The translations under genes were made by a program, and so were the position numbers. Shown in pieces: positions 9,045 through 15,785 of a DNA stretch of 64,000 bases. The DNA lies in the NCBI GenBank assembly GCA_009785605.1, contig WQVY01000005.1:1-64000 (forward strand), read 5' to 3'. This stretch comes from Defluviitaleaceae bacterium (GTDB taxonomy: Bacteria > Bacillota > Clostridia > Lachnospirales > WQUN01). Under the pieces are notes generated by a model. That model saw nothing but the letters and a program-made list of their open reading frames with translations, was not told the origin of the DNA and made no database searches. Positions within the stretch are counted from its first letter, which is position 1. Every line of letters starts with the position of its first letter.

Positions 9045-9386
9045 TTGTCAAACGACGAATATGTAACTGCTTTTAGGGCTTTGCAAGAGCTAATTTGCGA
9101 TATCTATGACGAAATTGTACGCACATCACCCTTTGTGTGGGGTTGGCAAGGCTGGAAAGACAAAACAGCCACAGGTGGCAGCTACGGTGTATGGAATAAC
9201 CGTATAATGGGTATCCTTGGTGCATTTGCAGAGGTAGGGTATATAGAAAATGATGCCCTAATTGTAGACAAAAAGACATTTAGCGCTCATGACATAGCAT
9301 TCAAAAAGCACAGGTTTACCAACAAAGGTATGGCCGACATGGTTGTAACTGGGTTGATGGACATGGGGCTTATGTTTGAAGGGTAA
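9045..9386 (+). CDS. Hypothetical protein, possibly N-terminally truncated
   Basis: I do not recognise this 113-residue protein. It is Trp- and aromatic-rich (SPFVWGWQGWKDK) and ends in MDMGLMFEG. The only initiator near the N-terminus is a TTG at 9045 without a clear ribosome binding site. The frame is open upstream to 8955 and reads PYYLDGLSNDEY across the chosen start, so the coding sequence may once have been longer. The stop codon abuts the partial hairpin element at 9387. Real but possibly decaying gene. Confidence 0.45.
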   Translation: MSNDEYVTAFRALQELICDIYDEIVRTSPFVWGWQGWKDKTATGGSYGVWNNRIMGILGAFAEVGYIENDALIVDKKTFSAHDIAFKKHRFTNKGMADMVVTGLMDMGLMFEG

Positions 9387-9447
9387 AGCGTTGAAACATC
9401 CGCTATTTTCGGCTCTGGCGGGACCGTTTAAAGGGAGAATTGCTATA
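9387..9447. repeat. Partial hairpin element (copy B)
   Basis: Bases 9387-9447 match the right half of copy A (AGCGTTGAA, CCGCTATTTTCGGCTC, then a GAATTGCTATA end). The left half is missing. The right end includes the stop codon of the ABC exporter gene. Confidence 0.55.
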
Positions 9448-11023
9448 GTTGAATAATCTCGTCAAACAACCCCATAAAACGTTTATCACTCTCGTGAGTG
9501 ATAACTATACATGTTAGGTCTTTGTCTTGAAACATTTCTTGCAATATGTTACAGGCCGTATCCAAGTCAACACCCGATGTGATTTCGTCCAGCACTAGTA
9601 TTTTAGGCTTGTGAAGTAACGCCCGCGCAAGCACGATTCGTTGTTTCTGGCCACCAGAAAGGCCAGAGGTGTTGGAGATATGCCTAGATAGCGCTTCGTC
9701 ATCGGGCAAAAACTCGTTGACGCGAGTGAGGGCAAGTATGCGATTTACTTCATCTTGGTTGGGTAAATTGTCAAAGAAGGCGATATTGTTTATTGCTGTG
9801 TCCCCAAACAGATATGGGTCCTGCCTTACATAACGCAAAAGTTTATGATAATCATGGATGTCTAAAGTACGGATGTCTTTATCGTCTAACGTAATAGCAC
9901 CTTCAAACTCTGCAAATTCCATGGCCAGTGCCCTGGCGATGCTGGTCTTCCCATAACCGCTGGGTGCGTATACAGCGTATTTTACACCTCGCTTGAAAGA
10001 CAAGTTTAAGTCTTGTATTACATACTCCTCGCCTGTATAGCTCAGGCCCAAATCTTGTACCTTTAGTTCACCAGTAAAGTCAGCAACTGGATGGCGGGCT
10101 GGCTCTGGAGGGTTGGTTTCGCGGGCTTTTTCCAAGATTGCTTTAGCGGAACGCAACCCGTTTAAGGTTTCTACAATCTGCTGGATTGGGTTAAAAACAT
10201 GATTCATCAATTGTACAATGGCAATCATAAAGCCGAAGGTCATTGCCCCGGTGATGACAAAATAGCAGCTTAGCCCCATGATAACCAATTGCACCACGCC
10301 GCCCATGACACCGGGTACTTGCCCCGCCAGCACTTCAAAGAAGTTGCGCTTCATGCGGGCATTTTCTATGTGCTGGTTTTTTATTGCATGGCGCTCCAGG
10401 AAGATGTCTTGTTTGTCATAGGCCACGATTTCGCGCTTACCGTCGATACTCTCTTTTACAGTGTCTACATATGTTTCTGCCGCTTGTGAATAATCCTTAG
10501 TACGCCTGGCTAACCCTTCGGAAAAGATACCGCTTGCCATCATTGGAAGCATAGATACAACAATCGCGACAAGGGTAACAATCCAGTTAATCCAAAGTAA
10601 CGAGCCTAGCGCGAAAACAAAAGTAGCTATATACAACGGTAGCCGAGCCCTGGCGCTAAGATATGACTGCTCTAATATATCAACATCAGCAGTGAAGAAG
10701 CTTAAGTCTTTGCCACTATCTCCGCTATGGGCATTGGCGCGGCGGAAGAACAAGAAGTTCATGCGGTGATGCTTTATGGTTAACAGCATATCCCGCACAT
10801 ACCCAGTGCGCATCCGCGCAGCAATTAGGACGGTAATCATATCCGCTGCTAGTACCCCTGCTGCCAATGACAGTACAAATATTAGCGCGCGCAAGTCTTG
10901 CTGCCCAGCGGCATCTACAGCGCGCTGTAATAAAAAAGCCATTGTCACTGTTATTGCAGCATTGGCTACATAAAAGCACCCTGACAAGAATAGCTTAATG
11001 CGTGTTTTTCCTGTAATTTTCAT
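9443..11023 (-). CDS. ABC exporter half-transporter (membrane domain fused to ATPase)
   Basis: A 526-residue protein with an N-terminal six-helix exporter domain (about residues 1-300) and a C-terminal ATPase. The ATPase shows a slightly unusual Walker A (APSGYGKTS), signature LSGGQKQR, Walker B ILVLDEITS and H-loop ITHES. It has no N-terminal peptidase domain. It is transcribed away from the HTH-TPR regulator, with which it shares a 368-bp promoter region. Export of the secreted peptides or of a related product is a reasonable guess from position only; the peptides carry their own Sec-type signal sequences, so the transporter may instead give immunity or move a processed form. Confidence 0.88.
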   Translation of the reverse strand: MKITGKTRIKLFLSGCFYVANAAITVTMAFLLQRAVDAAGQQDLRALIFVLSLAAGVLAADMITVLIAARMRTGYVRDMLLTIKHHRMNFLFFRRANAHSGDSGKDLSFFTADVDILEQSYLSARARLPLYIATFVFALGSLLWINWIVTLVAIVVSMLPMMASGIFSEGLARRTKDYSQAAETYVDTVKESIDGKREIVAYDKQDIFLERHAIKNQHIENARMKRNFFEVLAGQVPGVMGGVVQLVIMGLSCYFVITGAMTFGFMIAIVQLMNHVFNPIQQIVETLNGLRSAKAILEKARETNPPEPARHPVADFTGELKVQDLGLSYTGEEYVIQDLNLSFKRGVKYAVYAPSGYGKTSIARALAMEFAEFEGAITLDDKDIRTLDIHDYHKLLRYVRQDPYLFGDTAINNIAFFDNLPNQDEVNRILALTRVNEFLPDDEALSRHISNTSGLSGGQKQRIVLARALLHKPKILVLDEITSGVDLDTACNILQEMFQDKDLTCIVITHESDKRFMGLFDEIIQL

Positions 11024-11072
11024 ATATCCACCCCTTTAGTTGTGTGTGATACTAACAGCGCAGGGAGGAAGA

Positions 11073-11086
11073 CGTCAATACGTATT
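11073..11086. promoter_or_regulatory. 14-bp perfect palindrome, candidate operator
   Basis: TCAATACGTATTGA is a perfect 14-bp palindrome, 50 bp upstream of the ABC exporter start. Its position fits an operator acting on the exporter promoter. Confidence 0.4.
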
Positions 11087-11201
11087 GAATAGTGTGGCAT
11101 TTTTGACAAAATCATCGCATGTTTATTGTCGAAAACATACCCTAACTTCCACTTTATGTAATAACTTGTCAATTGATGTTGGACAAAATCCGCATTCTAT
11201 T

Positions 11202-11218
11202 TTGTGCATATTGCACAA
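11202..11218. promoter_or_regulatory. 17-bp inverted repeat, candidate regulator binding site
   Basis: TTGTGCA-TAT-TGCACAA is a perfect 7-bp inverted repeat with a 3-bp spacer. It lies about 65-80 bp upstream of the -10 at 11283, where an activator such as a PlcR-like protein could bind. Confidence 0.45.
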
Positions 11219-11256
11219 TATGCGGCACCAGAGCCAAATCTATGAGCGTCCTGTCT

Positions 11257-11288
11257 TTGTGAAAATATTTTATATTGTTGCTTATAAT
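11257..11288 (+). promoter_or_regulatory. Candidate promoter of the regulator-peptide operon
   Basis: The -10 is TATAAT at 11283-11288. A weak -35 (TTGTGA, 11257-11262) lies 20 bp upstream, longer than ideal, which would suit activator-dependent transcription. Confidence 0.35.
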
Positions 11289-11391
11289 GGTTGCGGTTCC
11301 AAAAGAAGGATGATACAATGCGTCATAAGAAGTCAAAATGTTTCACTATTCGGGCTGCATAAGCAGCTTACGTTTAAGGGGGGCGGTTGAT

Positions 11392-12678
11392 GTGATATAT
11401 CACAAGGTGCTAGTCAACATAAGGCAACAACATGGCTACTCTCAAGAGGATTTTGCTAACCTACTCCAGTGTGATGTAGCACATATTATTGCACTTGAAA
11501 GCGGGAAGGAAAAGGCAGACACACCTTTTGTAGCCACTATAAGGGTAAAGCTAGACCTAAAAAACGCCCCCATTACAGAGCTGGCGCGAGCTACGCTTAT
11601 GGAAGATATATATAAATGGAAAGTTGCAATAGACTACGGCGACATTTCCAAGGCAAGTGAGCTTATGCCAGCGCTAAAATCAGGCGCAAAGCTGTCTTAC
11701 AGCGTAAGCACACAAGTGCTATATGATATATTTGAAACAGACTACTATCGCCTAATAGGCGACATGAAATCATACAACGAGATGATGAAACGCCTAAGCC
11801 AACAAGTAGAGAAGTTTAATGCAAGGCAGCTACACCACTACAACTGCCTGGTTGGAGCTAAAGCGTTTGTAGAAAAACGCTACCAGGAGGCAATAAAGGC
11901 CTATGTAGCAGCCGGAAGGCTGGATAAGAGCGGCGACTGGAGTGGTGTGCGTTTTTATGCTGGGCTTGGCGCAAGCTTGTCAGACAGGGGCTATGCCACC
12001 AGAGCGGTATGGTATCTAGAGAAGGCTAGGCACTTGGCAAGATGGGCTGCCATTTATGAAAATAGGCCCAATAGTAGGTTTGATGAGTATATAGACGGTT
12101 ATCTTGCCAGTGACCTAAGCAAGATTGGCAGATGCGATGAGGCGATAACCATACTTGAGAGACGCCTTGTTATAGAGATGAAGAAAAAATCCAAAGAAGG
12201 AATTGGCTATACATACTTCAGCTTTGGTAGAGTATATCAAATGGCTGAAAACTTTGATAAAGCTATAAAAAATTATGATATGGCTTTAGAGTATTTGAAT
12301 GAAAATAACGAAGCTTATATATCGGCTTTATATCATAAAGCGTCCACATATACTATTAATAATAGAAACAGTGAGGCTGTACCGTGTATAGAGAAAGGCT
12401 TAGAAGTTGCTAAGGATGAGTATTGGAGAATAAGATTTGATGCGTTGATGCATTCTGCAACATTGGACGTTGACCCAAGCTCTGCTGAATATCTAAAAAA
12501 TACAGCAATACCTAAGCTTCTAAGTTATGGGCAAGGTGAAGCAGTTGTTTATTACAATAAGCAGCTAAGTGAATACTATTACGAATACGGAACACTTGAA
12601 GCTGCACTAAAATATAGCAATAGCGCTTTGGAGGCGCAAAAACAGCTCCATAAAGAACTTATAGAAAGGGATATGTAA
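11392..12678 (+). CDS. HTH-TPR transcriptional regulator, RRNPP-like
   Basis: A 428-residue protein with an N-terminal Xre-type helix-turn-helix (about residues 3-60, including GYSQEDFANLLQ and ALESGKEKAD). The rest is an all-helical tetratricopeptide array, with clear TPR pairs at YFSFGRVYQMAENFDKAIKN and EYGTLEAALKYSNSALE. This is the architecture of peptide-sensing regulators of the Rap/Rgg/NprR/PlcR/PrgX group. The GTG at 11392 is chosen as start because AAGGGGGGC precedes it at a proper distance; an ATG 54 bp upstream has no ribosome binding site. The stop is 2 bases before the first peptide gene. Its last ~34 codons are repeated twice downstream. Confidence 0.82.
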   Translation: MIYHKVLVNIRQQHGYSQEDFANLLQCDVAHIIALESGKEKADTPFVATIRVKLDLKNAPITELARATLMEDIYKWKVAIDYGDISKASELMPALKSGAKLSYSVSTQVLYDIFETDYYRLIGDMKSYNEMMKRLSQQVEKFNARQLHHYNCLVGAKAFVEKRYQEAIKAYVAAGRLDKSGDWSGVRFYAGLGASLSDRGYATRAVWYLEKARHLARWAAIYENRPNSRFDEYIDGYLASDLSKIGRCDEAITILERRLVIEMKKKSKEGIGYTYFSFGRVYQMAENFDKAIKNYDMALEYLNENNEAYISALYHKASTYTINNRNSEAVPCIEKGLEVAKDEYWRIRFDALMHSATLDVDPSSAEYLKNTAIPKLLSYGQGEAVVYYNKQLSEYYYEYGTLEAALKYSNSALEAQKQLHKELIERDM

Positions 12679-12680
12679 AT

Positions 12681-12902
12681 ATGAAGAAGCAAGTAGTAGC
12701 CTTTTTGTTGGTGGTTATGATGCTTTTTGCTATGCCCATGACTGCATTGGGCGATCCCGGTGGAACTGGTGGATGCCCGCCGCCATACCAGCCCCCGGGG
12801 CAACTAAGTATTTGTATCCTACCTCTACCCATGATGGCCACAACAGGTGACCCCGGTGGAACTGGCGGATTCCCGCCGCCACTTATTCCACCCCCTAACT
12901 AA
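12681..12902 (+). CDS. Secreted Pro/Gly-rich peptide, copy 1
   Basis: A 73-residue precursor. Residues 1-24 are a Sec-type signal peptide (MKK, hydrophobic core VVAFLLVVMMLFAMPM, cleavage probably near TALG). The mature part has an internal repeat: DPGGTGGCPPP, then the block QLSICILPLPMMATTG, then DPGGTGGFPPPLIPPPN. The ribosome binding site (GAAAGGGA) lies inside the end of the regulator gene. The ATG starts two bases after the regulator stop. A signalling peptide precursor is the leading idea because of the HTH-TPR neighbour. An antimicrobial peptide is the main alternative. Confidence 0.8.
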   Translation: MKKQVVAFLLVVMMLFAMPMTALGDPGGTGGCPPPYQPPGQLSICILPLPMMATTGDPGGTGGFPPPLIPPPN

Positions 12903-12928
12903 GCGTTAGCTTTTATTTCAAAATTGCA

Positions 12929-13033
12929 TACTATTATGAATACGGAACACTTGAAGCTTCACTAAAATATATCAATAGCGCTTTGGAGGCGCAAAAACAG
13001 CTCCACAATGAACTTGTAGAAAGGGATATGTAA
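12929..13033 (+). pseudogene. Duplicated 3' end of the regulator gene, copy 2
   Basis: Encodes YYEYGTLEASLKYINSALE and ends in ELVERDM, nearly identical to the regulator C-terminus and open in frame. No start codon or HTH is present. It supplies the GAAAGGGA ribosome binding site for the second peptide gene and is probably kept for that reason. Confidence 0.8.
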
Positions 13034-13035
13034 TT

Positions 13036-13266
13036 ATGAAGAAGCGAATAGTAGCCTTTTTATTAGTGGTTATGATGCTTTTGACTATGCCCATGACTGC
13101 CTTTGGCGATGGCCCCGGCGATGGCTCTGGTGGAGGTCCGCCGCCATACCAACCTCCGGTACAACTTAGTATTTGTATCCTACCTCTACCCATGATGGCC
13201 ACAACAGGTGGCCCCGGCGATGGCTCTGGTGGATGCCCGCCGCCACTTATTCCACCTCCTCACTAA
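13036..13266 (+). CDS. Secreted Pro/Gly-rich peptide, copy 2
   Basis: A 76-residue precursor with the same plan: signal peptide MKKRIVAFLLVVMMLLTMPM, then GPGDGSGGGPPPYQPP, the identical block QLSICILPLPMMATTG, and GPGDGSGGCPPPLIPPPH. Gly/Asp/Ser replaces the Asp-Pro-Gly-Gly-Thr of the other two copies in both halves at once, so the two internal repeats of this copy have changed together. Ribosome binding site GAAAGGGA, 11 bases before the ATG. Confidence 0.8.
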   Translation: MKKRIVAFLLVVMMLLTMPMTAFGDGPGDGSGGGPPPYQPPVQLSICILPLPMMATTGGPGDGSGGCPPPLIPPPH

Positions 13267-13292
13267 GTGTTAGTATTTATTTCAAAATTGTA

Positions 13293-13397
13293 TACTATTA
13301 TGAATATGGAACGCTTGAAGCTGCACTAAAATATAGCAATTGCGCCTTGGAGGCGCAAAAACAGCTCCACAAAGAACTTGTAGAAAGGGATATGTAA
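13293..13397 (+). pseudogene. Duplicated 3' end of the regulator gene, copy 3
   Basis: Encodes YYEYGTLEAALKYSNCALE and ends in ELVERDM, then TAA. Same organisation as the fragment at 12929. Confidence 0.8.
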
Positions 13398-13399
13398 TT

Positions 13400-13624
13400 A
13401 TGAAGAAGCGAGTAGTAGCCTTTTTATTAGTGATTATGATACTTTTGGCTATGCCCATGACTGCATTTGGCTATGATCCAGGTGGGACTGGCGGAGGCCC
13501 ACCACCACACCAACCCCCAGGGCAACTTAGCATTTGCATCCTACCACTACCCATGATGGCCACAACAGGTGACCCCGGCGGAACTGGCGGATTCCCGCCG
13601 CCACTTATTCCACCTCCTCACTAA
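13400..13624 (+). CDS. Secreted Pro/Gly-rich peptide, copy 3
   Basis: A 74-residue precursor: signal peptide MKKRVVAFLLVIMILLAMPM, then YDPGGTGGGPPPHQPP, the invariant block QLSICILPLPMMATTG, and DPGGTGGFPPPLIPPPH. The ATG at 13400 is preferred over an in-frame upstream start because the latter would read through the copied regulator tail in another frame. The sequence similarity to the other units ends at the stop codon. Confidence 0.8.
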   Translation: MKKRVVAFLLVIMILLAMPMTAFGYDPGGTGGGPPPHQPPGQLSICILPLPMMATTGDPGGTGGFPPPLIPPPH

Positions 13625-13681
13625 AAAGTTGTGTTCATAGATGGCAATACCCGAGCTGGCGTGAGAACTACTGTACTGACA

Positions 13682-13708
13682 GTTTTGATGATTGGGCCAA
13701 AAGCGATC
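13682..13708. repeat. 27-bp direct repeat, right copy
   Basis: Identical to 8965-8991. In the plus-strand frame it again reads FDDWAKSD and runs open into the decayed fourth peptide copy. Confidence 0.7.
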
Positions 13709-13761
13709 TGTTACCAGGTTGCCGATACTATCAACATTGGTTGTCGCTCAAACAATCCCAA

Positions 13762-13827
13762 ACTGGCAGATGCCCACCGCCACTGTTTCCGCTTCATAAC
13801 CAAGCGTTAGCATCTGTTTTTACAATT
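13762..13827 (+). pseudogene. Decayed fourth copy of the peptide-gene 3' end
   Basis: Translates as TGRCPPPLFPLHN, matching TGGFPPPLIPPPN of copy 1. The bases after it (AAGCGTTAGC, then a T-rich run and ACAATT) match the sequence that follows copy 1. The stop TAA has become CAA. The signal peptide part is gone. Confidence 0.6.
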
Positions 13828-13983
13828 AGACCTGCACCAACTTGTACAGCTCAGAGTTTATACGTTCTGGGCTTTTTACATATAAGTCCTTTGCACATAC
13901 GCTGCACTTGAATGCACCAAAAGCAAAGAAACCCTACAACTCACCCACGAGATAGATTATTCTGTAGCGGCACAGCACATGAG

Positions 13984-14433
13984 TTATTCAAATGGATTAA
14001 AAAAATACACTCTCGCATCATCCTTTGTACAACTAGGGTGATTTGTACCGCCTAACTTTTCATATAGTCCACACGCTGCTATATTTGATTTTTCTGTTAT
14101 TAAGAAGATTTTATATATATTGAGTAGTTTGCACGCTTCTTTTATGCCGCTCAATATTCCTGTGCCTATTCCCTCTCGACGGTACTTTGGACTAACGCCA
14201 AACCCATGAATATAAAGCCTATTGCCACTACAAGTAAAATTCTCTTGTTCGTATCCAAAAGAATGACCTATGATTTGGTTTTCTTGTATACAAGCAAAAA
14301 ACCAGTTCTTAGAATTGCTAAGAAATTGCCTTGCATTATCTTCGCTGACAGAAAAATCAGGGTTTTCATCCCTTAATTGCATGAGTAATGGTAGGTCTGA
14401 AATTGTTAGTTTTCTGTAAATTCTTTTTTTCAT
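13984..14433 (-). CDS. GNAT family N-acetyltransferase
   Basis: A 149-residue acetyl-CoA-dependent acetyltransferase. The acetyl-CoA-binding motif A is VSPKYRREGIGTGIL at about residues 84-98, preceded by LYIHGFGV (beta 4) and followed by ITEKSNIAACGLYEKLGG (motif B). The spacing resembles the aminoglycoside 3-N-acetyltransferase I branch, but that is too weak a basis for naming a substrate. AGGAGGC precedes the ATG. It lies in accessory DNA next to a broken DUF1016 gene. Confidence 0.85.
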   Translation of the reverse strand: MKKRIYRKLTISDLPLLMQLRDENPDFSVSEDNARQFLSNSKNWFFACIQENQIIGHSFGYEQENFTCSGNRLYIHGFGVSPKYRREGIGTGILSGIKEACKLLNIYKIFLITEKSNIAACGLYEKLGGTNHPSCTKDDARVYFFNPFE

Positions 14434-14451
14434 ACTCGGGCTTGCCTCCTG

Positions 14452-14708
14452 TCACTTATATTTTGATTTGTCCAAAAGATGCAAATTATGCGACCATGAA
14501 AATTGTGCAGACAGTGTTTGCACAAATTCCTCGTCCGCTACAAACTCCGCAAACTTACGCATATATTTCAAATTCCGTACCGAATATCCCTTTGCATTTG
14601 GAAACTCTAACTTTATATCACGGGCAAGGTTGCCTTATACTGGGTGTTATGAATTTGTGTTTTTACGCTCTCCAAAATTTCAATATACGAGTCATTGTTG
14701 ATAAGCAT
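14452..14708 (-). pseudogene. Broken DUF1016 (YhcG-like) nuclease gene remnant
   Basis: One frame encodes MLINNDSYIEILESVKTQI and NTQYKAT; after a frame change the next encodes LARDIKLEFPNAKGYSVRNL, KYMRKFAEF and FSWSHNLHLLDKSKY. These are the two ends of the DUF1016 N-terminal domain with its centre (about 30 residues) deleted and a frameshift. The C-terminal PD-(D/E)XK nuclease domain is absent. Intact members are part of restriction or phage-defence regions, which fits the accessory character of this stretch. Confidence 0.7.
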
Positions 14709-14804
14709 TCCATATCGCCCCTAACCAAATTAACACCATATAAAATCATACCATATATCGAATTTCTACACAATATTTCCTGTTCCTGTGAGCAAGTACG
14801 CATA

Positions 14805-14836
14805 AAACCTGCCGACTACTAATAGTCGGCAGGTTT
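14805..14836. terminator. Strong hairpin, likely terminator
   Basis: A 14-bp perfect stem (AAACCTGCCGACTA and its complement) with a 4-base loop, A-rich on the left and T-rich on the right. It can act in both directions. It lies just before the HEPN/MNT pair. Confidence 0.7.
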
Positions 14837-14990
14837 GTATTTAGGTGTTTGCGCATTGCATTTTCGTCAAGGGATTTTGGAATGTACAGTGCCTGAAAGT
14901 CGTTACGCTGTGTTATAATCCTGGTAATAACAAACGTAGCAAAGATTAATGCCTTTATCAGATATTCATTTTAGAAAGGTAGGAACCACC

Positions 14991-15401
14991 ATGACTCCGG
15001 TAGAAAAATTCGACCACTGGAAATCATATGCCGAGCGTGATTTGGATGCCGCAAAAGCAATGTTTGAAACGGGAAGATGGTTTTATGTTCTATTTATGTG
15101 CCAGCAGGCTGTAGAAAAATTAATCAAAGGCATATACAACCTGTATGTAGATAACGATGTTCCAAGAACACATAATATTGAAATGCTCGCAAACCGAATC
15201 GAGGACAGTTCAGATATTTCTTTTAGTGAGGATATGTACGAATTATTCCGGTCATTATCAAAATATTATTTAGCAGACAGATATCCTGATTTTTTAAGTG
15301 TTGCAGGTGCATTAGTGGATAGAAATGAAGCGGACAATACTCACAATAAAACCAAGGAGGCGTTTGCATGGCTACTGACTTTGAAACCGTCAGGGGATTA
15401 A
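14991..15401 (+). CDS. HEPN domain protein, toxin-type
   Basis: A 136-residue all-helical protein. YAERDLDAAKAMF, FMCQQAVEKLIKGIY and VPRTHNIEML are typical of the HEPN family (PF05168). A possible Rx6H pair (RNEADNTH) is in the C-terminal helix region. The start ATG at 14991 has AAAGGTAGG upstream; longer versions from 14949 have none. It overlaps the nucleotidyltransferase gene by 34 bp, so the pair is coupled. HEPN proteins paired with MNT enzymes act as RNase toxins controlled by nucleotidylation or binding. Confidence 0.85.
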   Translation: MTPVEKFDHWKSYAERDLDAAKAMFETGRWFYVLFMCQQAVEKLIKGIYNLYVDNDVPRTHNIEMLANRIEDSSDISFSEDMYELFRSLSKYYLADRYPDFLSVAGALVDRNEADNTHNKTKEAFAWLLTLKPSGD

Positions 15402-15685
15402 CCGAAGAGTACGCTGAAACGGTGAGACGGGTATTCCCTGTAGATAAAGTAATTTTATATGGTTCGTATGCAAAGGGTACAGCCACACATTCAAGTGATG
15501 TCGATGTCTGTTTTTTCATTAGTGACTTTAATGGCAAAAGGCGAGTTGATATTATTGGGGAGTTGCTTGGCCTTTGTGGAAGATATAAAGGAGCATATTT
15601 TGAACCAAACGCCTTTCCCACATCTGAAATAGAACGCGGGAACCCCTTTGTCAAGGAGATATTAATGACCGGTATAGAGATATGA
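15368..15685 (+). CDS. MNT-type nucleotidyltransferase, antitoxin of the HEPN pair
   Basis: A 105-residue minimal nucleotidyltransferase with the complete GSx10DxD motif, seen as GSYAKGTATHSSDVDV. It is encoded in an overlapping frame downstream of the HEPN gene. In characterised MntA-HepT systems the enzyme adds AMP to the HEPN toxin to silence it. AAGGAGG (15354-15360) precedes the ATG. It is followed by a terminator hairpin. Confidence 0.87.
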   Translation: MATDFETVRGLTEEYAETVRRVFPVDKVILYGSYAKGTATHSSDVDVCFFISDFNGKRRVDIIGELLGLCGRYKGAYFEPNAFPTSEIERGNPFVKEILMTGIEI

Positions 15686-15705
15686 CAGATGATATAACAC
15701 CTACA

Positions 15706-15739
15706 AAAAACTGCCGACTTATAATAGCCGGCAGTTTTT
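15706..15739. terminator. Terminator after the HEPN/MNT pair
   Basis: The stem AAAAACTGCCG with its complement CGGCAGTTTTT encloses a short loop, followed by a T-rich stretch. The stem sequence resembles the hairpin at 14805, so the cassette has similar hairpins at both ends. Confidence 0.75.
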
Positions 15740-15785
15740 CATTTCATACTTTATAGTAGTTGACGTTTAAATCGGCAATACATCA

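Larger units (their letters stand above)
11024..11391. promoter_or_regulatory. Divergent promoter region between exporter and regulator
   Basis: No gene is seen here on either strand. The stretch is AT-rich and holds two palindromes (11073-11086 and 11202-11218), several partial TTGACA/TTGTCA boxes, and a TATAAT at 11283-11288 for the regulator side. It is the natural control region for both divergent genes. Confidence 0.55.
12574..13624 (+). repeat. Tandem array of three ~355-364 bp units
   Basis: Units begin at 12574, 12929 and 13293 with TACTATTA-GAATA. Each contains the last ~34 codons of the regulator gene, a TAA stop, and a complete signal-peptide-bearing peptide gene. Unit lengths are 355, 364 and about 332 bp. 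Units differ by scattered substitutions and small in-frame indels. Confidence 0.9.
13625..13983. other. Gene-free stretch with remnants
   Basis: Holds the right copy of the 27-bp repeat (13682-13708) and a decayed peptide-gene end (13762-13827). On the minus strand a short CxxC-containing fragment (FKCSVCAKDLYVKSPER) ends with a stop near 13830. No intact gene is seen. Confidence 0.5.

Noticed and set aside
11040-11390. Plus-strand frame of 116 codons upstream of the regulator
   Set aside because: It lies in the divergent promoter region, has no ribosome binding site or plausible protein composition, and overlaps the real regulator start.
12972-13202. Minus-strand frames over the peptide genes
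   Set aside because: They mirror the repeated Pro/Gly codons of the plus-strand genes. The plus strand has signal peptides, ribosome binding sites and matching starts in all three copies.
12574-13624. CRISPR array
   Set aside because: The repeats are ~360 bp coding units, not short repeats with unique spacers. No cas genes are present.
14388-14822. Plus-strand frame of 144 codons
   Set aside because: The minus strand of the same region reads as a broken DUF1016 gene, and the plus frame has no ribosome binding site or recognisable domain.
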